Notes: generated from the sequence alone by a model not told the origin. Positions 8,512 to 17,419 are shown, counted from the first letter of the stretch. The stretch: 64,000 nucleotides of DNA from Cetobacterium somerae ATCC BAA-474 (GCF_000479045.1 NZ_KI518203.1:27549-91548); one strand, 5' to 3'. Numbers and translations are program-made.

Positions 8512-10011
8512 ATGAAAGATAGATCAAGCGGTATTCTTTTACATATAACATCACTACCTGGCGACTATGGAATTGGTGATTTTGGAAAATGTGCCTATGA
8601 GTTTGTTGATTTTTTAGAAAAAAGTCATCAAAAATATTGGCAAATTCTTCCAATGGGAATAACTGGCTACGGTGATTCTCCTTATCAATCTTTCTCTGCT
8701 TTTGCAGGTAATCCATATTTTATAGACTTAAATTCTTTAATAGAATTAGATATCTTAACTAAAGAGGATCTTAAATCCTTATCTGAATTAAATACTATAT
8801 CAAATATACAATATGATAAATTATATATAGATCGATATAAAGTTTTAAAAAAAGCCTTCTTAAACTTTAAAAATAAAAATTTATTATACACTTTAAATAA
8901 TTTTAAAAATAAAAATATTTGGTGGCTTGAGAACTATGCCCTTTACATGGCTATTAAAGATAAATTCAACGATAAATCCTGGTTAGAATGGCCTAGAGAT
9001 TATAAATTTAGAGATAAGAAAACTTTAAAAAAAGCTAAACTTGAGCTTCAAGATGAAATTAACTTCCATATTTTTTTACAATATCTATTTGACAAGCAAT
9101 GGAATGAATTAAAATCATATGCTAATAATAAAGGAATAAAAATTATTGGAGATATTCCTATTTTTATAGCTACTGATAGTGCTGACACTTGGGAAAATCC
9201 TAATATGTTTTGCTTTGATAAAAAGTTACAACCTACAAAAGTTGCTGGATGCCCTCCAGATGCTTTTAGTGCTGATGGGCAATTTTGGGGAAATGTATTA
9301 TATAATTGGAAATATATTGAAAAAAATAATTTTAAATGGTGGATTAAAAGAATCAAAAGTTGTTTTAAACTCTACGATACAGTTAGAATAGATCACTTCA
9401 GAGGTTTTGAATCTTTTTGGTCAATTCCTGCTAAAGCAAAAACTGCTAGATTTGGAAAGTGGGAAAAAGGGCCTGGAATGAAATTATTTAATGCTATTAA
9501 AAATTCTTTAGGTAATTTAGATATTATAGCGGAAGATTTAGGATTTTTAACTCCTAAAGTTTATAAACTTTTAAAAGATTCAGGTTTTCCCGGAATGAAG
9601 ATATTAGAATTTGCTTTTGACTCAAGGGAAGAAAGTGATTATCTACCACATAAATATCCTAAAAAAAGTATTGCTTATACTGGTACTCATGACAACCAAA
9701 CTGTCGTTGGATGGTATGAAACTATAAACAAAAAAGATAAAATATTTTGTGATGATTATCTTGATAATTTTTTAAAAGATAAAAATATTCAAGATAATTC
9801 CATTAATTGGAAGTTTATTGAGGCTCTTTGGAGCTCTAATTCACAACTTGTTGTAGCTCCTATGCAAGATTTTTTAGGTTTAGATGATTCTAGTAGAATG
9901 AATACACCGTCTACCCTAGGAAACAACTGGATTTGGAGAGTTGATAAATCTTTTTTAGATAGCAATCTTTCTCAAAAAATATCTATTTTAACGAAAAAGT
10001 ATAATCGATAA
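8512..10011 (+). CDS. malQ: 4-alpha-glucanotransferase (amylomaltase), GH77
   Basis: A 499-residue cytoplasmic enzyme that transfers glucan chains between maltodextrins and releases glucose; it makes the longer chains that phosphorylase can use. GH77 features are the start RSSGILLHITSLPGDYGIGD, the DIPIFIATDSADTWENP segment, the nucleophile region VRIDHFRGFESFW (Asp), the acid/base region IIAEDLGFLTP (Glu) and the YTGTHDNQTVVGWY motif. Length matches the bacterial family. It follows the porin with a 89-nt gap holding a stem-loop, and has a GTGAGG ribosome site. Confidence 0.97.
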   Translation: MKDRSSGILLHITSLPGDYGIGDFGKCAYEFVDFLEKSHQKYWQILPMGITGYGDSPYQSFSAFAGNPYFIDLNSLIELDILTKEDLKSLSELNTISNIQYDKLYIDRYKVLKKAFLNFKNKNLLYTLNNFKNKNIWWLENYALYMAIKDKFNDKSWLEWPRDYKFRDKKTLKKAKLELQDEINFHIFLQYLFDKQWNELKSYANNKGIKIIGDIPIFIATDSADTWENPNMFCFDKKLQPTKVAGCPPDAFSADGQFWGNVLYNWKYIEKNNFKWWIKRIKSCFKLYDTVRIDHFRGFESFWSIPAKAKTARFGKWEKGPGMKLFNAIKNSLGNLDIIAEDLGFLTPKVYKLLKDSGFPGMKILEFAFDSREESDYLPHKYPKKSIAYTGTHDNQTVVGWYETINKKDKIFCDDYLDNFLKDKNIQDNSINWKFIEALWSSNSQLVVAPMQDFLGLDDSSRMNTPSTLGNNWIWRVDKSFLDSNLSQKISILTKKYNR

Positions 10012-10040
10012 AAAAAGTGAGATTAAAAATCTCACTTTTT
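10012..10040. terminator. Bidirectional terminator after malQ
   Basis: A 13-bp perfect stem AAAAAGTGAGATT / AATCTCACTTTTT with a 3-nt loop and flanking A and T runs on both sides. It ends malQ on the plus strand and the methyltransferase-like gene on the minus strand, whose stop codon lies inside it. Confidence 0.9.
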
Positions 10041-10538
10041 TAATATTACATTAATATAATCATCTTGATTACTCATTTCTAAAATATCAAAATCAGTAAA
10101 TCCAACTAAATCCATTAACTCTTTTTCCGTGAAACAAGTATTCCATCTTCCCTCTTTAAAATAATCTTTTTCCCCAAATCTAAAAGAAAGATAAAGCAAT
10201 CCTTTTTCAACTAAAACCTGATAAAATTTATTTAAAACATAATATAAATCCAATCGATCCAAATGTAAAAGAGTATCTAAAGCCCAAATACCTATAAATC
10301 GTTCTCGATCTTTTAAACCGCTCATAGTTTTAACAATACTTTCTTTTGCTATAACCTCATAAATTTCATCATTACTCTTAGAATCTACTTTTAAATGTTC
10401 AACATTGTGACCTTTTTCTAGAAAAAAGCTATTTATAATATCCTCTTTAGGTTTTAATGTTAAAATTTTTCCATGTTTTAGTAATTTTTTTTCAAAGTTA
10501 TTAACCTCTTCTAATTTGATACTCGTCCCGTCATACAA
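10032..10538 (-). CDS. Small SAM-methyltransferase-like protein lacking motif I
   Basis: A 168-residue protein. The second half matches class I SAM-dependent methyltransferases: GIWALDTLLHLDRLDLYYVL, then VEKGLLYLSFRFGE (post-motif strand), then CFTEKELMDLVG. The glycine-rich SAM-binding motif I expected near the N-terminus is replaced by ILTLKPKED, with no G-x-G. It may be a methyltransferase relative that has lost cofactor binding, or a very divergent one. It stands alone, divergent from fetA. Function unknown. Confidence 0.65.
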   Translation of the reverse strand: MYDGTSIKLEEVNNFEKKLLKHGKILTLKPKEDIINSFFLEKGHNVEHLKVDSKSNDEIYEVIAKESIVKTMSGLKDRERFIGIWALDTLLHLDRLDLYYVLNKFYQVLVEKGLLYLSFRFGEKDYFKEGRWNTCFTEKELMDLVGFTDFDILEMSNQDDYINVILKK

Positions 10539-10642
10539 ACAACCTCCTTATTTTTAAACTCTCCCTAGTTTTATATACAAATTTCTTATGGTTTTTCCTT
10601 GCTTTATATGTTAAAATCCCTATAAAGTTTTATGGAGGGAAT

Positions 10643-11254
10643 ATGATTAACTTTAAAAATATAAGTCTAAAATTTAATGATAAAATTATTTTAAATAACT
10701 TTAATTTAATTGTAAATGCTGGAGAAAAAATACTAATCTCTGGAGTTTCTGGAAAAGGAAAAACTACATTACTTAAACTTTTACTTGGTTTTAGTACTCC
10801 TAATTCTGGAAGTATCTTAGTAGATAATTTAGAATTAAATGAACAAACTATTAATATTATTCGAAATAAAATTGGATATATGCCTCAATCCACACCTTTT
10901 TTAAATGTAAAAGTTGAAAAATTAATACATACTATTTTTAATTATAAAGAAAACTTAAAAACTAAACTAGACATGAGTATTCTTATACAAACTTTAAAAG
11001 AATTTAATTTAGATTCTAATATTTTATCTAAAAATATAAATCAACTTTCAGGTGGTGAAAAACAAAGGTTAGCTTTTGTTATAATAATTTTATTAGATCG
11101 AAAAATTTGGATTTTGGATGAAATAACCTCTTCTTTAGATCAAGATATGAAAGAAAAAGTTATAAATTATATTTTAAATACAAATAAAACGGTTATTTTA
11201 GTTTCTCATGATAAAACAGAATCTTTAAATAATTTTAGGACGGTGATTCTTTAA
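10643..11254 (+). CDS. fetA: ABC transporter ATP-binding protein, FetA (YbbL)-like
   Basis: A 203-residue ATPase. Walker A is GVSGKGKT (34-41), the signature is LSGGEKQRLAF, Walker B is KIWILDEITSSLD and the switch histidine lies in VILVSHDKTE. Its size and the partner downstream (a UPF0014 permease whose start overlaps its stop, TAATG) match FetA-FetB, reported in E. coli to export iron and protect against oxidative stress. Substrate here is by family only. Confidence 0.85.
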   Translation: MINFKNISLKFNDKIILNNFNLIVNAGEKILISGVSGKGKTTLLKLLLGFSTPNSGSILVDNLELNEQTINIIRNKIGYMPQSTPFLNVKVEKLIHTIFNYKENLKTKLDMSILIQTLKEFNLDSNILSKNINQLSGGEKQRLAFVIIILLDRKIWILDEITSSLDQDMKEKVINYILNTNKTVILVSHDKTESLNNFRTVIL

Positions 11255-12036
11255 TGGCACAAGATATATTTTTACCTAATCTACTTTATTTTGCTATTTT
11301 TTTAATTCCTATCTTTTATATTATGAATTATCTTGAAATAAATATGATTTCTAATGTTATAAAATCTATTCTTAGAATGTTTATCCAACTTATGTTAGTC
11401 GGTGTTTATCTACATTATATTTTAACACTCAATAATTCATGGATTAATTTAGCATATTTAACTCTTATGACCTTTGCATGCACTTTTACAATTGTAAGAG
11501 ACGTTAAAATAAGAGATAGTAAATTTTATATAATCGTTGCTGTATCTACTATTATTCCTTTAATTCTTAATATGTTTATATTTTCAGAACTTTTATTACA
11601 TTTAAAAGATCCTCTTGATGCTCTATATTTAATACCAATCTCTGGTATGATTTTAGGAAATACTCTAAACGGAATGATTGTAACTATAAATGACTTTTTA
11701 AATAATTTAAAACTTAACGAAGAAAGTTACCTTCTCTCTTTATCATTTGGAGCCACTAAATTTGAAGCATTAAAACCATTTATAGCAAATGCCATAACTT
11801 TAGCTTTTAAACCTTCTGTTGCTACTATGGCAAATGTTGGATTAGTTTCTCTTCCTGGTATGATGACCGGTCAAATTTTAGGCGGATCTCTACCTATTGT
11901 TGCTATAAAATATCAAATTGCTATAATGATTGCTCTTTTTGTCTGTAGATTTTTATCTTCTTTTATTTTACTTTATTTTTGCTCTCTATATTTTTTTAAT
12001 AAATACTCAATATTTACATTAAAGATTAAAGAATAG
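11254..12036 (+). CDS. fetB: FetB-like (YbbM/UPF0014) ABC transporter permease
   Basis: A 260-residue membrane protein with about seven hydrophobic segments. The UPF0014 core is visible as PISGMILGNTLNGM, LSLSFGATKFEALKPFIANAI and VGLVSLPGMMTGQILGGSLP. Its start overlaps the fetA stop by 1 nt, so the two are translated together. The predicted role is metal (iron) export with FetA. Confidence 0.87.
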   Translation: MAQDIFLPNLLYFAIFLIPIFYIMNYLEINMISNVIKSILRMFIQLMLVGVYLHYILTLNNSWINLAYLTLMTFACTFTIVRDVKIRDSKFYIIVAVSTIIPLILNMFIFSELLLHLKDPLDALYLIPISGMILGNTLNGMIVTINDFLNNLKLNEESYLLSLSFGATKFEALKPFIANAITLAFKPSVATMANVGLVSLPGMMTGQILGGSLPIVAIKYQIAIMIALFVCRFLSSFILLYFCSLYFFNKYSIFTLKIKE

Positions 12037-12045
12037 GTGATATTT

Positions 12046-13350
12046 ATGGCTGAGAAAAAAGAGTTTGGTTTATTTGGACTTATCGGTGTTGTAATTGGCT
12101 CTGTTATTGGTGGTGGAATTTTTAATATCTCAAAAGAGATTGCAAAAACCTCTTCTATTGGAGCCGCTTTAATTGGTTGGACAATATCTGCTTTAGGCGT
12201 ATTTTTTATAATAAAAATCTACCAAAGACTTCTTTTAAAAAAACCGGATTTAAACAATGGAATATATGAATATGCTCGTATTGGCTTTGGACCTTTGGCT
12301 GGATTTTTTTCCGCTTGGGGATATTGGTTGGCTTGCGTTGTTAGTAATGCTAGTTATCCTGTTCTTATAGTACAAACATTAAGTTATTTTTTTCCATCTA
12401 TTGTAGGGGTAAAAACACCACAAGGATTTATTTTAGGCACATCTCTTCTTTGGCTAATTTCATATATTATTATGAAAGGAATTAAAACTTATAATTTTTT
12501 CAATTTTTTAGCTACTTTTGGTAAAGTTTCAGCAATTATTATGTCTATTTGCTTTATGTTTATTTTTTTTAAATATAAGATATTTTCTTTTGATTTTTGG
12601 GGAACTTTAAACTATAAGGGTGATATTTTTGTACAGATTAAAGGGTGTATGCTTCAAACCTTATGGGCTTTAATTGGCGTTGAAGGAGCAGTTGTCATCT
12701 CGGGAAGAGCAAAAAATAAAAACGATGTTAGTCAAGCTACTTTTATTGGTTACTTTATAGCACTTTTTTTATATATTTTTATAGTTGTGCTTAGCTATGG
12801 AATACTTCCTGCAGAGAAGCTCCAAAATTTAAAAGATCCTGCTTTAGCCTATATTTTAGAGGCTATTATTGGTAAATGGGGTGCAATTTTTATTAATATT
12901 TCTGTTTTAATTTCTATATTTGGAGCTTGGATTACATGGACTATTATAGCTGCCGAAATTCCATATAATATATCTATGGATAACCTATTTCCAAGTTTTT
13001 TAAAAAATTTAAATGTTAATGGTGCTGCTAGTAATGCTATAATTTTCAATGCTTTCATTAAGCAGCTTGCTTTTATGGTGTCTCTTTTTTCAAGTAATGT
13101 ATATCTTATAATTACAAATTCTGCTGCTGCACTAATGCTTTTACCTTATATTTTTTCTATCTTGTTTTTATTAAAAATTTCATCATTTAAAAATGAAAAA
13201 ATCTATATTTTATATGGAATTTTAGCTATATTTTATTGTTTTTGGATGGTGTATGCTGCTGGAGAAAAATATATTATTCAAACACTTCTTATATACTTAA
13301 CAGGTTTACCACTTTATTTATATAAAAAGTATGAATCCTCTACTAACTAG
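12046..13350 (+). CDS. APC-superfamily amino acid permease/antiporter
   Basis: A 434-residue inner-membrane protein with about 12 transmembrane helices. The first helix carries the APC glycine motif GVVIGSVIGGGIFN, and a later stretch (LWALIGVEGAVVISGRA) is typical of the basic amino acid/polyamine antiporter (ArcD-type) branch. I place the start at the ATG at 12046 because AGGTG precedes it at the right distance; an in-frame GTG at 12037 would add three residues but has no ribosome site. It is 9 nt after fetB, so it may be co-transcribed. The exact amino acid substrate cannot be read from sequence. Confidence 0.85.
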   Translation: MAEKKEFGLFGLIGVVIGSVIGGGIFNISKEIAKTSSIGAALIGWTISALGVFFIIKIYQRLLLKKPDLNNGIYEYARIGFGPLAGFFSAWGYWLACVVSNASYPVLIVQTLSYFFPSIVGVKTPQGFILGTSLLWLISYIIMKGIKTYNFFNFLATFGKVSAIIMSICFMFIFFKYKIFSFDFWGTLNYKGDIFVQIKGCMLQTLWALIGVEGAVVISGRAKNKNDVSQATFIGYFIALFLYIFIVVLSYGILPAEKLQNLKDPALAYILEAIIGKWGAIFINISVLISIFGAWITWTIIAAEIPYNISMDNLFPSFLKNLNVNGAASNAIIFNAFIKQLAFMVSLFSSNVYLIITNSAAALMLLPYIFSILFLLKISSFKNEKIYILYGILAIFYCFWMVYAAGEKYIIQTLLIYLTGLPLYLYKKYESSTN

Positions 13351-13358
13351 TAGAGGAT
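13335..13358. terminator. Bidirectional terminator between permease and thiM
   Basis: A 10-bp stem ATCCTCTACT / AGTAGAGGAT with a 4-nt loop, followed by ATTTTTT on the plus strand. The 3' ends of the permease gene and thiM overlap within it. Confidence 0.85.
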
Positions 13359-14155
13359 ATTTTTTCATTTTTTCTTATTATCTCCTCAGTTAGATTAGAT
13401 ATATTATCCATTATGTTAACTTTTAAACTTCCTGTCCCTATAAAGTTTTTTTCTGCTAATTCTCCAGCTATTCCCATTGATAATACTCCACCTACTGCAC
13501 TAACTAATGAGTTATTTTTTCCACCTAAAAATGCTCCTATTAAAGATGAAATCATACATCCTGTTCCTGTAACCAGCTCCATTTTTTTATGACCATTCAT
13601 TACTTTAAAAACTATTTCTTGATTTCCAATATAATCAATTTCTCCAGTTATAGCTATAACTGAATTAAATTTTTTAGCTGCAAGCTTTACTAACTTTTCT
13701 CCACTGTCATCCTTTTCTAAAGAATCTACTCCCCTACTCAAAGAGTCTATATTTAAAATTGACTTTATTTCAGCCATATTCCCTTTTATTACTGTAAATT
13801 TTATCTCTTTTAATAATGCATTTACAAGATTTTTTCTGGCCTTTGTGGCTCCTACTCCCACCGGGTCTAAAATAATTGGTTTTTTTAACTTATTAGCAAT
13901 TTTTCCAACTTCCACTGCCATTGTCTCCATACTTTTATCCATAGTTCCTATATTTAAAACTACACTTGATGAAAATTCAATTATTTCTTCAATCTCTTCT
14001 ATGCAAAACGACATTAATGGTGAACCTCCAATAGCTAAGGTTATATTAGCACAATCATTTATAGTTACTGTATTAGTTAAATGATAAACCAATGGTGTTT
14101 TCTCCTTAATATTTTTTAAAGCTAATACAACCTCATCAACTAACTCCTCTTTCAT
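13343..14155 (-). CDS. thiM: Hydroxyethylthiazole kinase
   Basis: Phosphorylates the thiazole alcohol for thiamine salvage. About 270 residues; ribokinase-like fold with VYHLTNTVTINDCANITLAIGGSPLM near the N-terminus, the LDPVGVGATKARKN segment and the ATP-site VTGTGCMISSLIGA with the family Cys/Asp-region glycine pattern. The ATG at 14155 lies 7 nt after the thiD stop and gives the usual N-terminus (MKEELVDEV); an upstream in-frame GTG at 14179 would add eight residues and overlap thiD. Expression should follow the TPP riboswitch upstream of thiD. Confidence 0.93.
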   Translation of the reverse strand: MKEELVDEVVLALKNIKEKTPLVYHLTNTVTINDCANITLAIGGSPLMSFCIEEIEEIIEFSSSVVLNIGTMDKSMETMAVEVGKIANKLKKPIILDPVGVGATKARKNLVNALLKEIKFTVIKGNMAEIKSILNIDSLSRGVDSLEKDDSGEKLVKLAAKKFNSVIAITGEIDYIGNQEIVFKVMNGHKKMELVTGTGCMISSLIGAFLGGKNNSLVSAVGGVLSMGIAGELAEKNFIGTGSLKVNIMDNISNLTEEIIRKNEKISSTS

Positions 14156-14162
14156 GATATTC

Positions 14163-14969
14163 TTATTCAAAATCAACACCAGCCTTTTTATAAATATCTA
14201 CAAAATGTCCTACTGGTCCTACTCCCTCTCCTATAGAAAAAGAGTTTTTTATTGCATCTGTTATGTATCTTTTTCCTATTTTTACTGATTCCTCGATAGA
14301 ATAACCTTTTCCTATATAAGAAGCTATCGTTGAAGATAATGTACACCCTGTACCATGGGTATTTTTTGTTTCAAACCTCTCACCCAAAAGTTTAACAATC
14401 TCATTCTCTTCTGTTAAAAGTATATCTGTACAATTATCCTCTCTATGTCCACCTTTTATCAAAACATTTTTAGCACCTAATTTTTTTATTTTTTTAGCCG
14501 CTAAAATCATCTCTTCTTCAGACTCTATTTTCATATTTGCTAAAATTTCTGCTTCTGGAATATTTGGTGTTACTAGAGTTCCAATTTTTAAAAATTCTTT
14601 TAATGCTTCTATTGCTTCCTCTTTTAAAAGATAGTAACCACTTTTAGAAACCATAACTGGATCTATAACTATATTTTTTCCATTGACATTTTTTAAAGTT
14701 TCATAAACAACTTTTATAATTTCACTACTAGATAACATTCCTATTTTAACTGAACTTATCTCTATATCTTCATATAAAACTTCTATCTGTTTTTTTATAA
14801 TATTCAAGTCCACCTCTTGAACTGCAAAAACTCCCATACTATTTTGTGCTGTAATTGCAGTTATGACACTCATTCCATATACACCTTGAGCACTCATAGC
14901 TTTTAAATCTGCCTGAATTCCTGCACCACCACACGAATCAGATCCTGCTATAGTTAAAACTTTTTTCAT
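14163..14969 (-). CDS. thiD: Hydroxymethylpyrimidine/phosphomethylpyrimidine kinase
   Basis: Phosphorylates HMP and HMP-P for thiamine synthesis. 268 residues with the canonical N-terminus TIAGSDSCGGAGIQADLK, the GVYGMSVITAITAQNS segment, DPVMVSKSG, TPNIPEAE and the ATP-binding NTHGTGCTLSS. First gene of thiD-thiM, behind a TPP riboswitch and terminator. Together with the thiSGHFE operon at the other end of the window this gives both the pyrimidine kinase and the thiazole branch; no thiC is seen here. Confidence 0.96.
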   Translation of the reverse strand: MKKVLTIAGSDSCGGAGIQADLKAMSAQGVYGMSVITAITAQNSMGVFAVQEVDLNIIKKQIEVLYEDIEISSVKIGMLSSSEIIKVVYETLKNVNGKNIVIDPVMVSKSGYYLLKEEAIEALKEFLKIGTLVTPNIPEAEILANMKIESEEEMILAAKKIKKLGAKNVLIKGGHREDNCTDILLTEENEIVKLLGERFETKNTHGTGCTLSSTIASYIGKGYSIEESVKIGKRYITDAIKNSFSIGEGVGPVGHFVDIYKKAGVDFE

Positions 14970-14993
14970 TTTTTACCTCCTAGAATTTTTGCA

Positions 14994-15025
14994 TAAAAAA
15001 AGCTATCCCTAAAATAGGGATAGCC
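14994..15025 (-). terminator. Intrinsic terminator of the thiD leader
   Basis: On the minus strand a 10-bp stem GCTATCCCTA / TAGGGATAGC with a 3-nt loop is followed by a run of seven U. It stands between the TPP aptamer and thiD and is the likely expression platform. Confidence 0.88.
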
Positions 15026-15069
15026 AAATTATAAATTATAGTTGTATTCTTAACTAAAAAATATTGTAT

Positions 15070-15158
15070 TTTGCTACTTCCCTACGCTAGAATTAACTAG
15101 ATCAGGTTCGAAGGGTCAGTTTTTTAACTTCTCAGCCTTTTGGCTCCCCTAGTAAACT
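15070..15158 (-). ncRNA. TPP riboswitch (THI element) upstream of thiD
   Basis: Read on the minus strand, the conserved blocks are ACTAGGGGAGCC, GGCTGAGA, GACCCTTCGAACCTGATC and GCGTAGGGAAGTAG, in the right order for a TPP aptamer. The terminator at 14994-15025 follows, so TPP should switch thiDM off by premature termination. Confidence 0.96.
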
Positions 15159-15178
15159 TTTTTTATTCTTTTAAACAC

Positions 15179-15207
15179 AATATACTATATTCTATTATTA
15201 ATGTCAA
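15179..15207 (-). promoter_or_regulatory. Predicted promoter of thiDM
   Basis: Minus strand -35 TTGACA (15202-15207), 17-bp spacer, -10 TATATT (15179-15184), about 20 nt ahead of the TPP aptamer. The -35 lies inside the last codons of the muramidase-like gene. Confidence 0.75.
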
Positions 15208-15799
15208 CCATAGCCATCTCTTTTAACTTAGTTCTATAAGACAGAATTCTTTTCTCCCAACCCTTTCCATATAGCTCCCAACTAGTTAAACTTTTATAAT
15301 AATTTATTCTTTCTTCTGTTATAAGATCTATAAACTTTTCATGATCTTGAACTGAATTTATAACAGCTATTGTTTTACTTCCTAAAACTCCATCTACAAC
15401 TATGTTTTCTGAAGGTTTATATCTTTTTAAAGCTCTTTGAGTTATAACAGCTCCTGCATTATATCCACCATTAAAAAATATATCAAATATCATCATTTGT
15501 GAATACGAGTGCTTAACCTCATTCAATCGATACTCTGTTAAAAGATGCTCGGCTATTTCTCTAGCTTGCTCCTCTGTAAGAGATTTTATTTCATAATCTT
15601 TATTAAATTTTTTATTGTACTCAATTAATAAAAAATTTCTTATTCCATATTTAGAAAGTTCCTTTTGTGTTTTTACAAGTTTATCCCCCTCGTGAGACAA
15701 CACTTCACTTATTATAATCTCTCTAATTTTTGTATCCTCATATCCAAAAGTGACTGTAGAATACAATAACGTAATTATAATTACAAATTTTTCTAGCAT
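15185..15799 (-). CDS. GH108-like muramidase with peptidoglycan-binding segment
   Basis: A 204-residue exported protein. A hydrophobic signal sequence spans about residues 3-19 (IIITLLYSTVTFGYE). The body resembles the ZliS/secretion-activator (GH108) lysozymes: a helix with the catalytic-type glutamate in EVLSHEGDKLV, then MIFDIFFNGGYNAGAVITQRALKRY, and the C-terminal VDGVLGSKTIAVINS typical of the attached peptidoglycan-binding part. GH108 proteins often act as phage endolysins, but no other phage gene is present, so a housekeeping cell-wall role is more likely. The catalytic assignment is tentative. Confidence 0.7.
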   Translation of the reverse strand: MLEKFVIIITLLYSTVTFGYEDTKIREIIISEVLSHEGDKLVKTQKELSKYGIRNFLLIEYNKKFNKDYEIKSLTEEQAREIAEHLLTEYRLNEVKHSYSQMMIFDIFFNGGYNAGAVITQRALKRYKPSENIVVDGVLGSKTIAVINSVQDHEKFIDLITEERINYYKSLTSWELYGKGWEKRILSYRTKLKEMAMVDINNRI

Positions 15800-15885
15800 A
15801 CTCTGATTAGTTTCCTCCCTGTATATTTAAATAGTTTAATAACTTTTTAAAAACAGGGTATATTATATCATAATTTTGACTAATT

Positions 15886-17280
15886 TTATAGAGTTTCTGC
15901 AACTTTTTGAACTTTTTCCTTAAAATCAGTTATATCTTTTATTACTTTTTTAGAGTCTACAGTTTTAATTTGCTTATCTTCTACTATTAGCTTTCCATTT
16001 ACTATAACAGTATCTACATTGCTAGCATTAGCTGAATAAACTAAAGCTGAATATGGATCATATATTGGATTCATGTTTACTGACTTTGTTTCCACTATTA
16101 CTATATCAGCTAATTTACCAACTTCTAAACTTCCCAATTCATTTTCTCTATGTATAGCTCTTGCTCCACCTATCGTTGCCATTTCAACAGCCTTTTTTGG
16201 CGGTAATGCTGATCTATCTTTTGTATCTAGTTTGTGTAACTTAGCAACATACCCCATTTGACCAATTATATCTAAAGTGTTTCCACTCATAGGACCATCT
16301 GTTCCTAGACCTACTCTCATCCCTTTATCATGCATTTTTAAAGCTGGTGAAATTCCTTTTGCTGATTTAATATTAGCAACCATATTATGAGCTATCCCAA
16401 CATCTCTTTTTTTCATTAGTTCTATATCACTATCTGTTATAAAGATATTATGAGCTGCAATAAATCTTTCGTTTAATAAACCAACTGAATCTAAGTACTC
16501 AACAGGTGTCATTTTATATTCTTTTTTGATTCTATCAAACTCTCCATCAGTTTCTGCTACGTGCATTGAAACAGGCACGTTATATTTTTTTGAAAGTTCT
16601 TTGATTTTTAATAACTCCTCTTTTGTTACTGTATGAGGTCCATGAGGTCCGAACCCTGGAGTTATTAATTCATCATTTTTATATTTTTCTACAAAAGCAA
16701 CAGCTCTATTTAATGTTTCTCCTTTTTCTTTTCCATCTGCTGTTGGATATTTAATTATATTTTGTGTCATAATTCCTCTTAATCCAACCTCTTTAACAGC
16801 TTGAGCAGCACTCTCTTCAAATAAATACATATCTACCATCGTAGTTACTCCACCTAAAGCCATCTCCATAGCCCCATGCTTTGCTCCTATATATGACATC
16901 TCTGGGCTTACCATTTGATTTTCTAAAGGAAAAATATATCTATTTAGTCTATCAGGAACATCGTCTGCTAAAGATCTAAATACTGTCATTGATACATGAG
17001 TATGAGTATTTATCATTCCAGGCATTATAATTCCATCTTCTGCATCTATAATCTTAGTAGCACTATATTTTTTTAATAAATCTTCATTTCCTACAGAAAT
17101 TATTTTATTATTTTTTATAACTATAACTCCATTTTCTATAATCTCTCTTTTTTCATTCATTGTTAAAAGAGTTCCATTTTTTATTATTATATTAGCTTGT
17201 TCTTTTTTCTCAACTAAAGAACTACACCCAACTATAAATAAACTTCCTAATAATAATGCACCTTTTAAATAATTTTTCAT
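15886..17280 (-). CDS. Lipoprotein amidohydrolase/deaminase (MtaD/SAH deaminase-like)
   Basis: A metal-dependent hydrolase of the cytosine deaminase/TrzN-MtaD group (about 464 residues). Metal ligands are visible as the HTHVSM pair, HVAETDGE, AAHNIFITD and LGTDGPMSGN. Unusually, the ATG at 17280 (ribosome site GGGAGG) begins a lipoprotein signal, LLGSLFIVGCSS, so the enzyme should be anchored outside the cytoplasm. An in-frame upstream start would add 13 residues running into the leader terminator and is rejected. A guanine-type purine riboswitch precedes the gene, which points to a purine base, nucleoside or thioadenosine as substrate. Exact substrate unknown. Confidence 0.85.
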   Translation of the reverse strand: MKNYLKGALLLGSLFIVGCSSLVEKKEQANIIIKNGTLLTMNEKREIIENGVIVIKNNKIISVGNEDLLKKYSATKIIDAEDGIIMPGMINTHTHVSMTVFRSLADDVPDRLNRYIFPLENQMVSPEMSYIGAKHGAMEMALGGVTTMVDMYLFEESAAQAVKEVGLRGIMTQNIIKYPTADGKEKGETLNRAVAFVEKYKNDELITPGFGPHGPHTVTKEELLKIKELSKKYNVPVSMHVAETDGEFDRIKKEYKMTPVEYLDSVGLLNERFIAAHNIFITDSDIELMKKRDVGIAHNMVANIKSAKGISPALKMHDKGMRVGLGTDGPMSGNTLDIIGQMGYVAKLHKLDTKDRSALPPKKAVEMATIGGARAIHRENELGSLEVGKLADIVIVETKSVNMNPIYDPYSALVYSANASNVDTVIVNGKLIVEDKQIKTVDSKKVIKDITDFKEKVQKVAETL

Positions 17281-17301
17281 TAAATAATCCTCCCAAATAA
17301 A

Positions 17302-17331
17302 AAAAATCCCAGCAAGCAAAAGCTTCCTGGG
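17302..17331 (-). terminator. Terminator of the purine riboswitch leader
   Basis: Minus strand stem CCCAGGAAGC / GCTTGCTGGG (one internal mismatch), a TTTT loop and a run of eight T after ATT-type closing bases. It lies between the purine aptamer and the deaminase start and is the probable off-state structure. Confidence 0.85.
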
Positions 17332-17356
17332 TTAACTGACTCCCAATTTACTTTTA

Positions 17357-17419
17357 CTTATAGTACCAAATTTAAGGTTTGGTGTAGAAACTTTTGGCCA
17401 TATTCCAAATATATATAAG
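17357..17419 (-). ncRNA. Purine riboswitch aptamer, guanine class
   Basis: Minus strand: P1 CTTATA / TATAAG, P2 TTTGG / CCAAA with loop AATATGG, J2/3 AGTTTCTACA, P3 CCAAA / TTTGG with loop CCTTAAA, J3/1 TACTA. The loop sequences match the kissing loops of purine riboswitches. The base that pairs with the ligand (position 74 of the B. subtilis xpt numbering, in ACT of J3/1) is C, which predicts guanine or hypoxanthine rather than adenine. Confidence 0.92.

Noticed and set aside
10643..12036. FetAB pair as part of an amino-acid ABC importer with the permease gene that follows
   Set aside because: The membrane subunit is clearly UPF0014/FetB and the next gene is an APC-type secondary carrier, which needs no ATPase; co-transcription is possible but not a shared complex.
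15185..15799. GH108-like muramidase as sign of a prophage
   Set aside because: No holin, terminase, capsid or integrase gene is nearby and the protein has its own signal peptide.
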